From Flavobacteriales bacterium (GTDB lineage Bacteria > Bacteroidota > Bacteroidia > NS11-12g > UBA955), in the NCBI GenBank assembly GCA_947464515.1, contig CANHXF010000038.1, positions 1 through 10,390 on the forward strand: DNA of 10,390 nt, read 5' to 3'. The translations under genes and the position numbers were made by a program. Position 1 is the first letter of the stretch. Every line of letters starts with the position of its first letter. The notes below the pieces were generated by a model. The model did not search any database and had not been told where the DNA came from. It saw only the letters and a program-made list of their open reading frames with translations. Positions 1-7,517 of the stretch are shown one piece after another.

Positions 1-989
1 CCTAATATTTGTTCAATCGCCAAGAAATGACTTCCGCATGCACAAGGTGTTTCTTTGATTTTTAGAACATCAGACATGCGGTATCGAATCACGGGCTGAC
101 TTTTTCTTGTAAAATCGGTGATGATGGGCCTGAAATGACGGTCATCGATCCATTCTTTTTCTACAATTAGATTATCTTCATTCAAATGCATGATTCCTTG
201 GTTGCAACTCACACCCAATAGGCCTTCGGTGCATTGATATATTTCCCGGATTGGGGCATCGAAAATTTGACGCAGTAATTCGGCATCGCTCTGGTGAAGT
301 ACTTCGGCGAAAGAAATGATTTGTTGAGGCTGCCAAGCTGATTTTACTTTGTTCCCTTGCGTTAGGATGTCGGCGATCGCCATGAGTATAGATGGTTGCC
401 CGGCTAGGACATCAGGACGATAAGCGAGTAACTGTTCTACCAGTTTTTCGATGGGTTGGAAAATATCGAAATACTGAAAATCATAAATCGCTGACTGAAC
501 GGAGGTGTATAGATTTGAATTGGCTCTAAGAAAAAAGGCCACTTTTTGCTTGCGATACCATTTTGGCGGTAGAATGCGGTCCATTACGGTGGCTACCCAT
601 AATTCACGTTCTGTGGGTGAAATCAGAAATAAACCCCGTTTTCCACTGGTTCCGGTGGATAATCCCACAGTAATATCGCCCATGGTTGAATCAAATTGTC
701 TGGATGTTTCCGCCTTTATGGCCAAATCCATGGCTGTATCACGATCAATTCCAACCGTATTGATGGCATTGAATTCTTTCATGAAAACTGCTTTGTCGAC
801 TATTGGTAGTGCCTTTCTGTCGATTTGATTGTCTTTGATATACGGCTGATAAAATGATGAATCACACAAGGTAGATTCTACGAATTTCACCCATTTTGCT
901 TCTTGGTATTCCTCGAGCTGTTTGCGATTATTAAATTTAGGCCGGAGTTTTAACCGCAAAAACTGCTTTAATACATTGATTTTATTCAT
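1..989 (-). CDS. F390-synthetase-related adenylate-forming enzyme, partial (3' end outside window)
   Basis: This frame opens at ATG 989-987 and stays open for 329 codons to the left edge, so the C-terminus is missing. Relatives are about 430 residues, which would leave roughly 100 missing. It resembles the phenylacetate-CoA ligase/coenzyme F390 synthetase branch of adenylate-forming enzymes, in particular the 'F390 synthetase-related' group, whose substrate is unknown. Visible signatures are the Ser/Thr/Gly-rich ATP loop STGTSGK at residues 111-117, YQCTEG at 251-256 in the position of the adenine-contact motif, IRYRMSDV at 301-308 containing the conserved nucleotide-ribose Asp, and CACGS at 316-320, like the Cys-rich turn of PaaK relatives. 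It should activate a carboxylic acid as its adenylate; the final acceptor (CoA, carrier protein or amine) cannot be told. Its start overlaps the stop of the upstream hydrolase gene as ATGA, so translation is probably coupled. True F390 synthesis is unlikely, because that cofactor is not expected in this kind of bacterium. Confidence 0.85.
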   Translation of the reverse strand, partial: MNKINVLKQFLRLKLRPKFNNRKQLEEYQEAKWVKFVESTLCDSSFYQPYIKDNQIDRKALPIVDKAVFMKEFNAINTVGIDRDTAMDLAIKAETSRQFDSTMGDITVGLSTGTSGKRGLFLISPTERELWVATVMDRILPPKWYRKQKVAFFLRANSNLYTSVQSAIYDFQYFDIFQPIEKLVEQLLAYRPDVLAGQPSILMAIADILTQGNKVKSAWQPQQIISFAEVLHQSDAELLRQIFDAPIREIYQCTEGLLGVSCNQGIMHLNEDNLIVEKEWIDDRHFRPIITDFTRKSQPVIRYRMSDVLKIKETPCACGSHFLAIEQIL

Positions 990-1804
990 GTGTTCAACAG
1001 TTTCAGAGTTTTGGGGCAATGTGTGAAATATATCTCACCCGTTGGATTCGCTTTTTGCCAATCATGCAGTGAATTCCAGGTGTTTTTCATGCTAGACATG
1101 GAGTCGATGAATATCTTTACTATTGGCAAAGGCAGGATATTGTCCTCAAACGCCTTAGAACTCCAAGCTGCATCCGTTGCGTATAAAATGGGCTTGCCAT
1201 TTATGGAAAATTCAAATCCAATCATTCCTCTAGCGTGTCCGGGTAGTGAAACCCACGAAATGTCTGGTATCATCGACAGGGAGAATCGTAGCAAACCAAA
1301 TGGGTCAATCCACTGACGTTCTGCCACCGCTTCAAGCGTATGAACACGACTATGAAAATCGTCGGGAATAAGACCATGTAAAATGCCCTTTCGTACTGCT
1401 GAAATGCCACGAAGCTTTGTGACTTCTTCCAATGCGCTGGCACTACAAAGGAATTTTGCGGTAGGGAAATCTTTTATCGCGGCAATATGATCTCCGTGGA
1501 AATGGGATATGATGATCCATGAGATTTCGCTCGGTGAAATACCTTCTCTTTTAAGTATGGCTAAAGGTGTTTCCTCGTCTTTTAGAAATATGGGAGTAAT
1601 CCATCGATAGAACCGATCTGGAAAGGGTTGAGTGGCTGTTATGAAATGATTGGAATAGCCAGTGTCTACCATCGCATAGCCACCCGTGGGCAAATCAATC
1701 AAGGCCCAAATAGCTGCAAACGGGATTTCCGTGAAACGCGTCCTACGGTCAACAACTTTGCTATGAGAAGTGCAATAGCCACTTTGGAAAAATCTAACGC
1801 TCAT
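986..1804 (-). CDS. Metallo-beta-lactamase-fold hydrolase
   Basis: The frame extends to an ATG at 1834, but I prefer the ATG at 1804 (272 residues). It begins right at the conserved first strand and overlaps the upstream epimerase stop by only 11 bases. Numbered from 1804, the zinc ligands are visible: HFHGDH (HxHxDH) at residues 101-106, PGH with His190, the bridging Asp in YATDAAW at 211, and His262 in YFTHCP. This set supports a functional dinuclear zinc site. The overall layout resembles lactonase-like or thioesterase-like MBL hydrolases, with no signal peptide, so it is probably cytoplasmic. The gene lies between an SDR and an F390-synthetase-like enzyme, overlapping both, which suggests that it hydrolyses an ester, thioester or lactone in a shared pathway. 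The exact substrate cannot be read from sequence. Confidence 0.88.
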   Translation of the reverse strand: MSVRFFQSGYCTSHSKVVDRRTRFTEIPFAAIWALIDLPTGGYAMVDTGYSNHFITATQPFPDRFYRWITPIFLKDEETPLAILKREGISPSEISWIIISHFHGDHIAAIKDFPTAKFLCSASALEEVTKLRGISAVRKGILHGLIPDDFHSRVHTLEAVAERQWIDPFGLLRFSLSMIPDISWVSLPGHARGMIGFEFSINGKPILYATDAAWSSKAFEDNILPLPIVKIFIDSMSSMKNTWNSLHDWQKANPTGEIYFTHCPKTLKLLNT

Positions 1805-2792
1805 TGCTTTTATACCATTGAATGAATTCATCAATCCCTTCTTTTGTTGTCATCACGGGTTGATAGTTTAGTAACGACTTTGCTTTAGAAATGTCCATCG
1901 TAAAGTGATCTGCCAACACAGCAATTCCATAAGCGGTGAGCGCGGGTTCAATGGTTGGCTTAAATATTTTATAATATGATTCCACCACTGTTGCGGCGGT
2001 TAGTGCGACTTTTTTGGAAACCTTTTTTTGTACGGGTTGGTATCCTAGCGATTCAAGTGCGTAGTTTAAAGACCCCCAAAAGTTTATGGGCTCGTCGTTT
2101 GTAATGTTGTAGGCTTCTCCATAGGCATCCGTTTTAGCTTGAATTGAACAATGGATGGCTTCAATTACATTTCGAACACAGGTTAGGTCGCAGATATTAT
2201 CACCCCGACCGACAATTTTGAGTTTCCCTTGGTCGTATGCGTTAAGAACACGGGGGAAAATTACAGTGTCTTCTGCACCAATGATTGCTCGTGGACGTAA
2301 GGCGAGGGTCTGAATTCCCTTCCCGTTGTGTGATAATACGAATTGTTCCGCTTTGAGTTTGGTTTCTGCGTATAAATTGACTGATTTCTTGGGTAAAGGG
2401 TCAGTTTCTTTGATGTTAAACTTAGGTTTTAGATCTACATAAATTGTGGGCGAGGATATGAAAATGAATTTTTTCACTCCTACCAACTTCGAGGCGGTTA
2501 GTAAGTTTTCCGTTGCCATAATATTAGCGCTATGAAAGTCTGAGCGGATGCCGTAGGGCGATGAAAGTGCAGCGCAGTGTACAACGATATCAATTCCCTC
2601 TACCAATTCTGCGACAAACTTAGAATCGATGAGGTCGCCCTGCATAAAGTCACAACCCAACTCAGTTAATGCATCGGCTTTTTTGTTGCTGCGCGATGTT
2701 GCTCTTACTTTGAATTGTTGTATTTGTGCAAAATAGGATGCGGTGCGACCGCCCAAGAATCCAGAAGCGCCGGTTATTAGTATATTGGGCAT
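1794..2792 (-). CDS. NAD(P)-dependent epimerase/3beta-HSD-like SDR
   Basis: This 332-residue extended short-chain dehydrogenase starts at ATG 2792. The Rossmann glycine motif GASGFLG is at residues 8-14, GDLID follows at 52-56 (adenine-side Asp), Ser113/Ser114 is the likely catalytic serine, and Tyr141-Lys145 (YAETK) is the catalytic YxxxK pair. LRPRAIIG at 165-172 is the usual segment after the active site. Length and C-terminal half fit the 3beta-hydroxysteroid dehydrogenase/OleD-like group, which oxidises or reduces a hydroxyl or keto group on lipid-like substrates; UDP-sugar epimerisation is less likely but not excluded. It is the first gene of a three-gene minus-strand operon, followed by the MBL hydrolase with an 11-bp overlap. 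A TAnnTTTG box ends five bases before the start codon, so the mRNA may be leaderless. Confidence 0.88.
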   Translation of the reverse strand: MPNILITGASGFLGGRTASYFAQIQQFKVRATSRSNKKADALTELGCDFMQGDLIDSKFVAELVEGIDIVVHCAALSSPYGIRSDFHSANIMATENLLTASKLVGVKKFIFISSPTIYVDLKPKFNIKETDPLPKKSVNLYAETKLKAEQFVLSHNGKGIQTLALRPRAIIGAEDTVIFPRVLNAYDQGKLKIVGRGDNICDLTCVRNVIEAIHCSIQAKTDAYGEAYNITNDEPINFWGSLNYALESLGYQPVQKKVSKKVALTAATVVESYYKIFKPTIEPALTAYGIAVLADHFTMDISKAKSLLNYQPVMTTKEGIDEFIQWYKSNER

Positions 2793-2797
2793 GTGCC

Positions 2798-2805
2798 CAA
2801 ATCTA
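2798..2805 (-). promoter_or_regulatory. Bacteroidota -7 box for the epimerase-MBL-F390 operon
   Basis: On the minus strand this reads TAGATTTG, an exact match to TAnnTTTG. Five bases separate it from the ATG at 2792, so transcription would begin at or next to the start codon. No good TTG -33 element lies 17-23 bases upstream. Confidence 0.55.
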
Positions 2806-2833
2806 ATTGATATTTTTGAGTCGAAAAACTGAC

Positions 2834-2880
2834 TTGCGATTTTCCGTAATTTTTTTTAATTCCACTACGGATTATCGCAA
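2834..2880. repeat. 15-bp inverted repeat in divergent promoter region
   Basis: The left arm TTGCGATTTTCCGTA (2834-2848) and right arm TACGGATTATCGCAA (2866-2880) match as an inverted repeat at 13 of 15 positions, around a 17-base AT-rich loop. The site lies between the divergent SDR operon and the acyltransferase gene. It may be a paired operator for a dimeric regulator or an RNA hairpin in the acyltransferase leader. It is not followed by a run of T that would make it a standard terminator. Confidence 0.6.
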
Positions 2881-2890
2881 CTTGTGAAAA

Positions 2891-2908
2891 AAATAACGAT
2901 GGTTATTT
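2891..2908. repeat. Perfect 7-bp inverted repeat AAATAAC-GATG-GTTATTT
   Basis: AAATAAC (2891-2897) and GTTATTT (2902-2908) are perfect complements around a four-base centre. It sits 10 bases beyond the larger 2834-2880 dyad and about 86 bases before the acyltransferase start. It is a possible operator; function is inferred only from symmetry and position. Confidence 0.45.
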
Positions 2909-2994
2909 CGCAGGGATTTTGTCGTTTGCTTGTTGAACGTTTGCTCTCTTACTCGCAAATTGAAAAAGATCAGAACTAGCTGCTGAAAAAGGCA

Positions 2995-4218
2995 ATGTCA
3001 AGAAGTATCACACCCACAGAATCATTATATCTAACGATTGAGAAATCATTGGGTCCATTCTCTATTCTACGTGTAATTAGGGGTTCATTTTCTGATCAAA
3101 ATTCAATTTTATCGACAATTCGTGGCGCTTGGGATTTCGCAACGCGTTACCATCCTAATTTCCGTTTGGTTCTCCGCGGTAATATCTGGGTAGAAAACGA
3201 AGAAGGTTGGCATGCTCCAATAAATGTAGAGCATCGAAATATAGATTTGGGGGAAGTGCCATACCTAACGTCCCTAGATTCTTACGAGTCTAACGTTCGT
3301 TTATGGGTCTTTCAAGATGCTTTGATCTTTCAAGCTTCTCACGCTATAACCGACGGGGTTGGAATTCAAAGGTTGATTGAACGGTTTTTTGATCGAATGA
3401 AAATGTCCTTCGGTGAGGATTTGAATTTATCACTTAAGGATTTATCAAATAATAGTAATTTGAATCATTGCACCGAAAGACAGATTGCTAGTAAATTCCG
3501 GATAAAGCCAAGGTTTTTTATTCCTAAAATAGATCAATATTTCAATCGAAAATCGATAATTAATACAGAAATCATTTCCAATCATGCTGCTTGGAATTAT
3601 AAACAAATCCGATTAGAAAATGTATTACATGAGGAGGGGAGCGACAAGTTGCTGCCCATTTTGATGTTGAAAATCTCTCATTGGTTGAGGTCCTTGCATC
3701 CCAATAATACTATACGATTTATGTTGCCAGTAGATTTGAGGAAATATGATAATACACTAGAAATGGATGGCAATTTATCCCTTCCATTGTGGTTTGATCT
3801 CAATGGTGATGAAGGTGTAACTGAATTGTCTGAGGATATCCGTTTTAAAATAAAAAACAAGGTGGTTTTAAGGAATGCAGATCCGTGGTGGTTAAGCGGC
3901 AAATTAGTATCCAAAATCCGCAACTTTGTCTTTGTTCAATTAGTGAATCGATGTTCCAAACGGGATTGTTTTCCTGTGAGTGTTGTAATATCATTCTTAA
4001 GAAAATACAATGTCGAAAATTATCATTTCCCGGGCTTTAAATGCGAATCCGTTTGGTCAACTGCCTTGTTCTCAGGGATTGCGCCAATTCAAATTCATGT
4101 CACCTATGATGAGGAAAACTTGCAGCTACATCTGAGTTACTACAAGCAGTATTTTACACAAAACGATATAAGTGCTTTGTTTACGGGTTTATCTTCCCCT
4201 CCAGTAAATCAAGGCTGA
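2995..4218 (+). CDS. CAT/condensation-fold acyltransferase (HxxxDG)
   Basis: This 407-residue protein has the look of the chloramphenicol acetyltransferase-like superfamily, which includes PapA-type and alcohol acyltransferases, wax-ester synthases and NRPS condensation domains. The catalytic motif HAITDG (HxxxDG) is at residues 116-121, where His116 would act as general base. MLPVDLR at 243-249 and GNLSLPL at 259-265 match the conserved 'PVxLR ... GN' strand pair that follows the bridge between the two lobes. The classical DFGWG motif is not visible, as in several stand-alone members. It should move an acyl group from CoA or a carrier protein onto a hydroxyl or amine. ATG 2995 is preceded by an AAGG run close by. 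The gene diverges from the SDR/MBL/adenylating operon and is probably functionally linked to it. Its last 10 bases overlap the convergent AAA+ gene. No exact -7 box was found upstream. Confidence 0.8.
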   Translation: MSRSITPTESLYLTIEKSLGPFSILRVIRGSFSDQNSILSTIRGAWDFATRYHPNFRLVLRGNIWVENEEGWHAPINVEHRNIDLGEVPYLTSLDSYESNVRLWVFQDALIFQASHAITDGVGIQRLIERFFDRMKMSFGEDLNLSLKDLSNNSNLNHCTERQIASKFRIKPRFFIPKIDQYFNRKSIINTEIISNHAAWNYKQIRLENVLHEEGSDKLLPILMLKISHWLRSLHPNNTIRFMLPVDLRKYDNTLEMDGNLSLPLWFDLNGDEGVTELSEDIRFKIKNKVVLRNADPWWLSGKLVSKIRNFVFVQLVNRCSKRDCFPVSVVISFLRKYNVENYHFPGFKCESVWSTALFSGIAPIQIHVTYDEENLQLHLSYYKQYFTQNDISALFTGLSSPPVNQG

Positions 4219-6200
4219 TACAATACTAAATCCTGCGTCTCCAACGTGGAAATGTCGGTGCTGTTAGGGTTTTTCATTTCGGCCACACGATTGCTTTGGA
4301 TTTCCAATAACTTTTCAAACAGGTTTCTGGCGTATCGCGCATTGCCAAATTTTCTGTCGGCGCTCGACAATACCAAAGCGAAGTGCTGACGTAAGGCATC
4401 GTCCATGCCATCGCCCAAGTAGTAATCGTTTTTGGCACAGATGCGCTTGAAAATCTCCAATAAATCCGCATCGCTGTAATTCGGGAATTCAATATATCGG
4501 GCAAAACGACTGCTTAAACCAGGATTTGAGTCGATGAATTCATGCATTTCCGCTGCATATCCAGCCACAATCACCACAAACCGATCCCGGTCGTCCTCCA
4601 TGCGTTTCAATAACACGTTGATGGCTTCCTCACCATAACTGTCCTCACTGTTCTGTGGTGCTAAGCTATAGGCCTCGTCGATAAATAAGACCCCGTCCAT
4701 CGCTTTGTTGATGATGCCTTCGGTTTTCATGGCTGTCTGTCCCAAGTAACCGGCCACCAATTCGGTTCGATCCACCTCTACCAAATGTCCTTTTTTGAGG
4801 ATACCCAGTTCTTTTAGAATCCCGGCATACAAACGAGCAACCGTAGTTTTTCCAGTTCCTGGGGCCCCTGTAAATACGCTGTGAAGAGATACTTGAACCG
4901 TTTGCATCCCTTGCTTTTTTCGCATCTGTTGGACCTTGATTAGGTTGCTTAAACTGCGAATTTGCTCCTTTACTTCAGCAATGCCGACCAGTTCTTCGAG
5001 GGCTTTGAACGGATCTGATTCCTCGACGTTTTTCTTGGTTGATTTTGGGCCTGCGTTGTCTGAATCTTCTGGATTGGCGGGTTTGGGTTTGATGCTATTG
5101 GAATCGCTATTATTTGCATCGCCCGTTGGGAAGTCGCCGCTGCTCGGATCGTCCGTTAACGCATCGTCTGCCACAATCATACGGTCTAATTCGGTGGTGC
5201 CGGCGATGGGGATGCCCGACAAAAAGCTGTATAGAAAATCGTAGTCTTCTTTGCTGTCGATGCTTGCGATTTGGTAAGGCTGACGTTCGCCTTTGATTTT
5301 GAAACTGATATATCGCTCGTCTTTTACTGCGTCTAGGCCGGGTTTGAGGTCTTTGACTTCGCCTGGTTGAATCAAGGGTGCCGAGCCGTGACTGTTGGTG
5401 ATTATGAAACCGCCAAAAATATATAACCTGCAATAATTAAAATCGGTGCCCGAGGCCTTCTCTTTGCCGATTTTGCAATCAACCCACCAATAAATAGGTC
5501 GTCCCGTGAACGACTTAAATCCCAACCATAAAAAGAACGGGTTGAGGTCTTCGCCTTTGCGATGCAGCCTTTGGTTTACGGTTTTGTAGAAATGTTCTAC
5601 GTTGCCAGTTTCGGTATCGAGCATGCAAAGAGCGAGCAACATGCCGTAACGAGAAACCCGCTGTGCTTGGTCTAAAGTGACTTCCTGCTTATCGATATTG
5701 TTGACCCAATCGTTGTAATGAGGACCGGCCGCGCTTGCCCAATAGGGTTGCATTTCTTGGGGTGGAATGAGCAGGTGAGTAATGGTTAATGTGATCGTTT
5801 GAAGGTCCTGAGCATCCAAATCGCCATCTTTCATGAGCGCCTGCGCTTGGATCTGAACAATTTCGTGGTTTGTCGTTTTGTCGCCCAATTCATAGGCATT
5901 GTCGATGCTGAGCAACTCTTTCACAATACCCAATCTCGACATCGGTATAAATAAAGCCCCGTTGTCCTTGACCCAACTTTTGAGTGCTTGGTAAATGAGT
6001 CTTTTATTGTTGATGATTACTTCGCTGTCTTCAGCGCATCGACTGTCAATATCAAGAATCTCCGCTTTGCGCAACTGATCCATTTCGTTGGAATCGATAT
6101 AGTCACACAGCTCTAGAAGGTGGGTATTGTCGCGCTTTGTAAAAAGGAATCCCAGTGATTTCTCTGAGTTGTTGATTCTATCTAATAGTTCTGCCGCCAT
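4209..6200 (-). CDS. CbbX/SpoVK-type AAA+ ATPase with long unrecognised N-terminal half
   Basis: The 663-residue product has two parts. Residues about 398-660 form a complete AAA+ module of the CbbX/SpoVK/EccA type: Walker A GAPGTGKT at 445-452, a pore-loop-like VAGYLGQT at 482-489, Walker B LFIDEA at 505-510, sensor-1 region VIVAGY at 543-548, arginine finger in NPGLSSRF at 559-566, and sensor-2-like GNARYAR at 619-625. Relatives remodel or unfold protein complexes as hexamers. Residues 1-342 are not recognised by me; a short stretch ALMKDGDLDAQD at 121-132 faintly recalls TerB-like helices, and 223-270 is rich in Trp and aromatic residues. An acidic, Ser/Asn/Pro-rich linker (about 343-396) joins the halves. 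No signal peptide or membrane segment is seen. It starts 54 bases after the NmrA-like gene on the same strand, with no clear own promoter. RuBisCO activation is unlikely, since no carbon-fixation gene is nearby. Confidence 0.88.
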   Translation of the reverse strand: MAAELLDRINNSEKSLGFLFTKRDNTHLLELCDYIDSNEMDQLRKAEILDIDSRCAEDSEVIINNKRLIYQALKSWVKDNGALFIPMSRLGIVKELLSIDNAYELGDKTTNHEIVQIQAQALMKDGDLDAQDLQTITLTITHLLIPPQEMQPYWASAAGPHYNDWVNNIDKQEVTLDQAQRVSRYGMLLALCMLDTETGNVEHFYKTVNQRLHRKGEDLNPFFLWLGFKSFTGRPIYWWVDCKIGKEKASGTDFNYCRLYIFGGFIITNSHGSAPLIQPGEVKDLKPGLDAVKDERYISFKIKGERQPYQIASIDSKEDYDFLYSFLSGIPIAGTTELDRMIVADDALTDDPSSGDFPTGDANNSDSNSIKPKPANPEDSDNAGPKSTKKNVEESDPFKALEELVGIAEVKEQIRSLSNLIKVQQMRKKQGMQTVQVSLHSVFTGAPGTGKTTVARLYAGILKELGILKKGHLVEVDRTELVAGYLGQTAMKTEGIINKAMDGVLFIDEAYSLAPQNSEDSYGEEAINVLLKRMEDDRDRFVVIVAGYAAEMHEFIDSNPGLSSRFARYIEFPNYSDADLLEIFKRICAKNDYYLGDGMDDALRQHFALVLSSADRKFGNARYARNLFEKLLEIQSNRVAEMKNPNSTDISTLETQDLVLYQP

Positions 6201-6254
6201 GATTTGGCAATTTACAGCACTCCAGTTGAATTCCTTCCATCAAAGGGAAGTTGG

Positions 6255-7160
6255 TTAATTTAGATGTGCATTTTCACGAACTAAAAAGTCCTTCACTGAG
6301 GTCCATTGGATGTCTGAATAGCGTTCGTTATCGTGATTTTTAATGATTATCCTCCCTTCCATTAGGTCTCTCATGTATTGCATTCCTTGCCAAGCAGGGT
6401 AAAGTTCCTTTTCCGATGGAGAGAAAAATCGAATGACTCTAATGAGGGAACTCAATAATTTAATCCCTCCAGGTCGCAATAATTTGTGTTTTTGCGATGT
6501 AAGCGACGTCATTAATTCCACAAAGTCATTGCACGAAAGTACATCGCCTGCAATTCTTAAATATCTTGGCGTGTCTGTGTCCATGGCTGCCTCTGCGGTG
6601 AATTCAGCGACGTTATATGTTGTTGTAAATTCCAATTTTTGATTTGGATTGCCCCAACACAAAATCCTCTTTTGTTTAAACAGAATCAAGGGCATGTCCG
6701 TTGTCAATAGATCCATAAAAGGACCATTAAAAATGGTAGTTGCGTTGATGGATGTAGTGTCGATGTAATCGTGAAAATGTCTCCTAAAATCCAAATTTCG
6801 ATTTTGCCCCGGTATTAAGTTTGTGAAGTCACTTGAATAGTCGCTCGGTATAAATCGTTGAACTTTCGCTTCATTCGCAGCATCTAACAAGGTCTTTTGC
6901 GTGTGCAGTATCGTTTCCTCTAATCCCGCCAAAGCCGAAACAAAACAGTGTGCGCCTTCAAAAAAGTTGACAATTTTGGATTTATCGCTCAAGTCTAATT
7001 TAGCAACGAGAACGCCTTTTTCTTCCAATTCCTTGATTTTTTTTGGATCGGTTTCTTGACGAACGATGGCTCGCACTTCTGCGCCTTTAGTCAATAAAGA
7101 ATTTACAATCTTGCCACCTAAATTCCCTGTAGCACCAGCGATTACAATAATTTTTTTCAT
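6255..7160 (-). CDS. NmrA/isoflavone-reductase-like NAD(P)-binding protein
   Basis: An atypical SDR of 301 residues when started at ATG 7160. The open frame continues to an ATG at 7187, but a TAnnTTTG promoter box lies within those extra nine codons, and the shorter start places the first beta strand MKKIIVIAG at the very N-terminus, as is usual. GATGNLGG at residues 9-16 is the NADP-binding loop, and RFIPSDYSSDF at 102-112 matches the conserved 'RFxPSxxG' segment of the isoflavone reductase/PCBER branch. The typical SDR YxxxK is not evident, which suits the NmrA group, some of whose members are reductases and others redox-sensing regulators. The following gene on the strand is the AAA+ ATPase after 54 bases; the PCD gene diverges. 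Substrate unknown. Confidence 0.85.
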   Translation of the reverse strand: MKKIIVIAGATGNLGGKIVNSLLTKGAEVRAIVRQETDPKKIKELEEKGVLVAKLDLSDKSKIVNFFEGAHCFVSALAGLEETILHTQKTLLDAANEAKVQRFIPSDYSSDFTNLIPGQNRNLDFRRHFHDYIDTTSINATTIFNGPFMDLLTTDMPLILFKQKRILCWGNPNQKLEFTTTYNVAEFTAEAAMDTDTPRYLRIAGDVLSCNDFVELMTSLTSQKHKLLRPGGIKLLSSLIRVIRFFSPSEKELYPAWQGMQYMRDLMEGRIIIKNHDNERYSDIQWTSVKDFLVRENAHLN

Positions 7161-7174
7161 ATCAAGAAGAGGTG

Positions 7175-7182
7175 CAAAGGTA
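7175..7182 (-). promoter_or_regulatory. Bacteroidota -7 box for the NmrA-like gene
   Basis: The minus strand reads TACCTTTG, an exact TAnnTTTG match, 14 bases before ATG 7160. Transcription starting just after it would exclude the upstream ATG at 7187, which supports the shorter protein. No TTG lies at the expected -33 distance. Confidence 0.55.
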
Positions 7183-7218
7183 TCCATTTCAGATCCATTA
7201 AACCACGGAAAACACTAA

Positions 7219-7254
7219 TTTGAAACCCGGATTTTACTTTTTTTACTATCTTTG
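7219..7254 (+). promoter_or_regulatory. Promoter for PCD-OsmC operon
   Basis: The -7 box TATCTTTG (7247-7254) matches TAnnTTTG exactly. A TTTG at 7219-7222 could be the -33 element, with a slightly long 24-base spacer. The box ends six bases before ATG 7261, predicting a leaderless or nearly leaderless mRNA. Confidence 0.6.
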
Positions 7255-7260
7255 ATTTCT

Positions 7261-7497
7261 ATGCAATCTTGGGTTCATGAAAATAATAAACTAACAAAAA
7301 CCTTCGAATTTGAAACGTTCGAAGCAGCCATTGATTTCATGGTTCGCGCCAGTAAATTAATTAGCGAAGTAGATCACCACCCCGAATGGACAAACGTCTA
7401 CAACCGTGTTATGGTGTCGCTCTGTACCCACGATGCAGGCAATGTGGTAACCCAGAAAGATTATGATTTGGCATCTTTACTCGATAGTCTGACATAA
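7261..7497 (+). CDS. 4a-hydroxytetrahydrobiopterin (pterin-4a-carbinolamine) dehydratase
   Basis: This 78-residue protein fits the PCD/DCoH/PhhB family in length and motifs. The active-site signature is clear: the pair His39-His40 in DHHPEW (38-43), NVYN at 45-48, and the THDAG segment at 56-60 that follows the second strand. The enzyme dehydrates the 4a-carbinolamine formed by pterin-dependent aromatic amino acid hydroxylases so that the cofactor can be recycled; some bacterial members serve molybdopterin metabolism instead. No hydroxylase gene is visible here. The frame also allows a TTG start at 7252, but that lies inside the promoter box, so ATG 7261 is preferred. The OsmC gene follows after 20 bases and is probably co-transcribed. 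The family is normally intact at this size. Confidence 0.92.
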   Translation: MQSWVHENNKLTKTFEFETFEAAIDFMVRASKLISEVDHHPEWTNVYNRVMVSLCTHDAGNVVTQKDYDLASLLDSLT

Positions 7498-7517
7498 CCA
7501 ATACCTACATTGCAATC

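Noticed and set aside
505..828. Plus-strand open frame of 107 residues
   Set aside because: It is the antisense of the adenylate-forming enzyme, which has clear family motifs.
1805..1834. Longer N-terminus of the MBL hydrolase
   Set aside because: The extra ten residues are read inside the end of the epimerase gene and precede the conserved first strand; ATG 1804 is preferred, though not proven.
7161..7187. Nine-codon N-terminal extension of the NmrA-like protein
   Set aside because: A -7 box lies inside it, and the nucleotide-binding fold begins at the later ATG.
7252..7260. TTG start giving three extra codons to the pterin dehydratase
   Set aside because: The TTG is the end of the exact -7 box TATCTTTG, so it would lie upstream of the transcript; ATG 7261 fits the family length.
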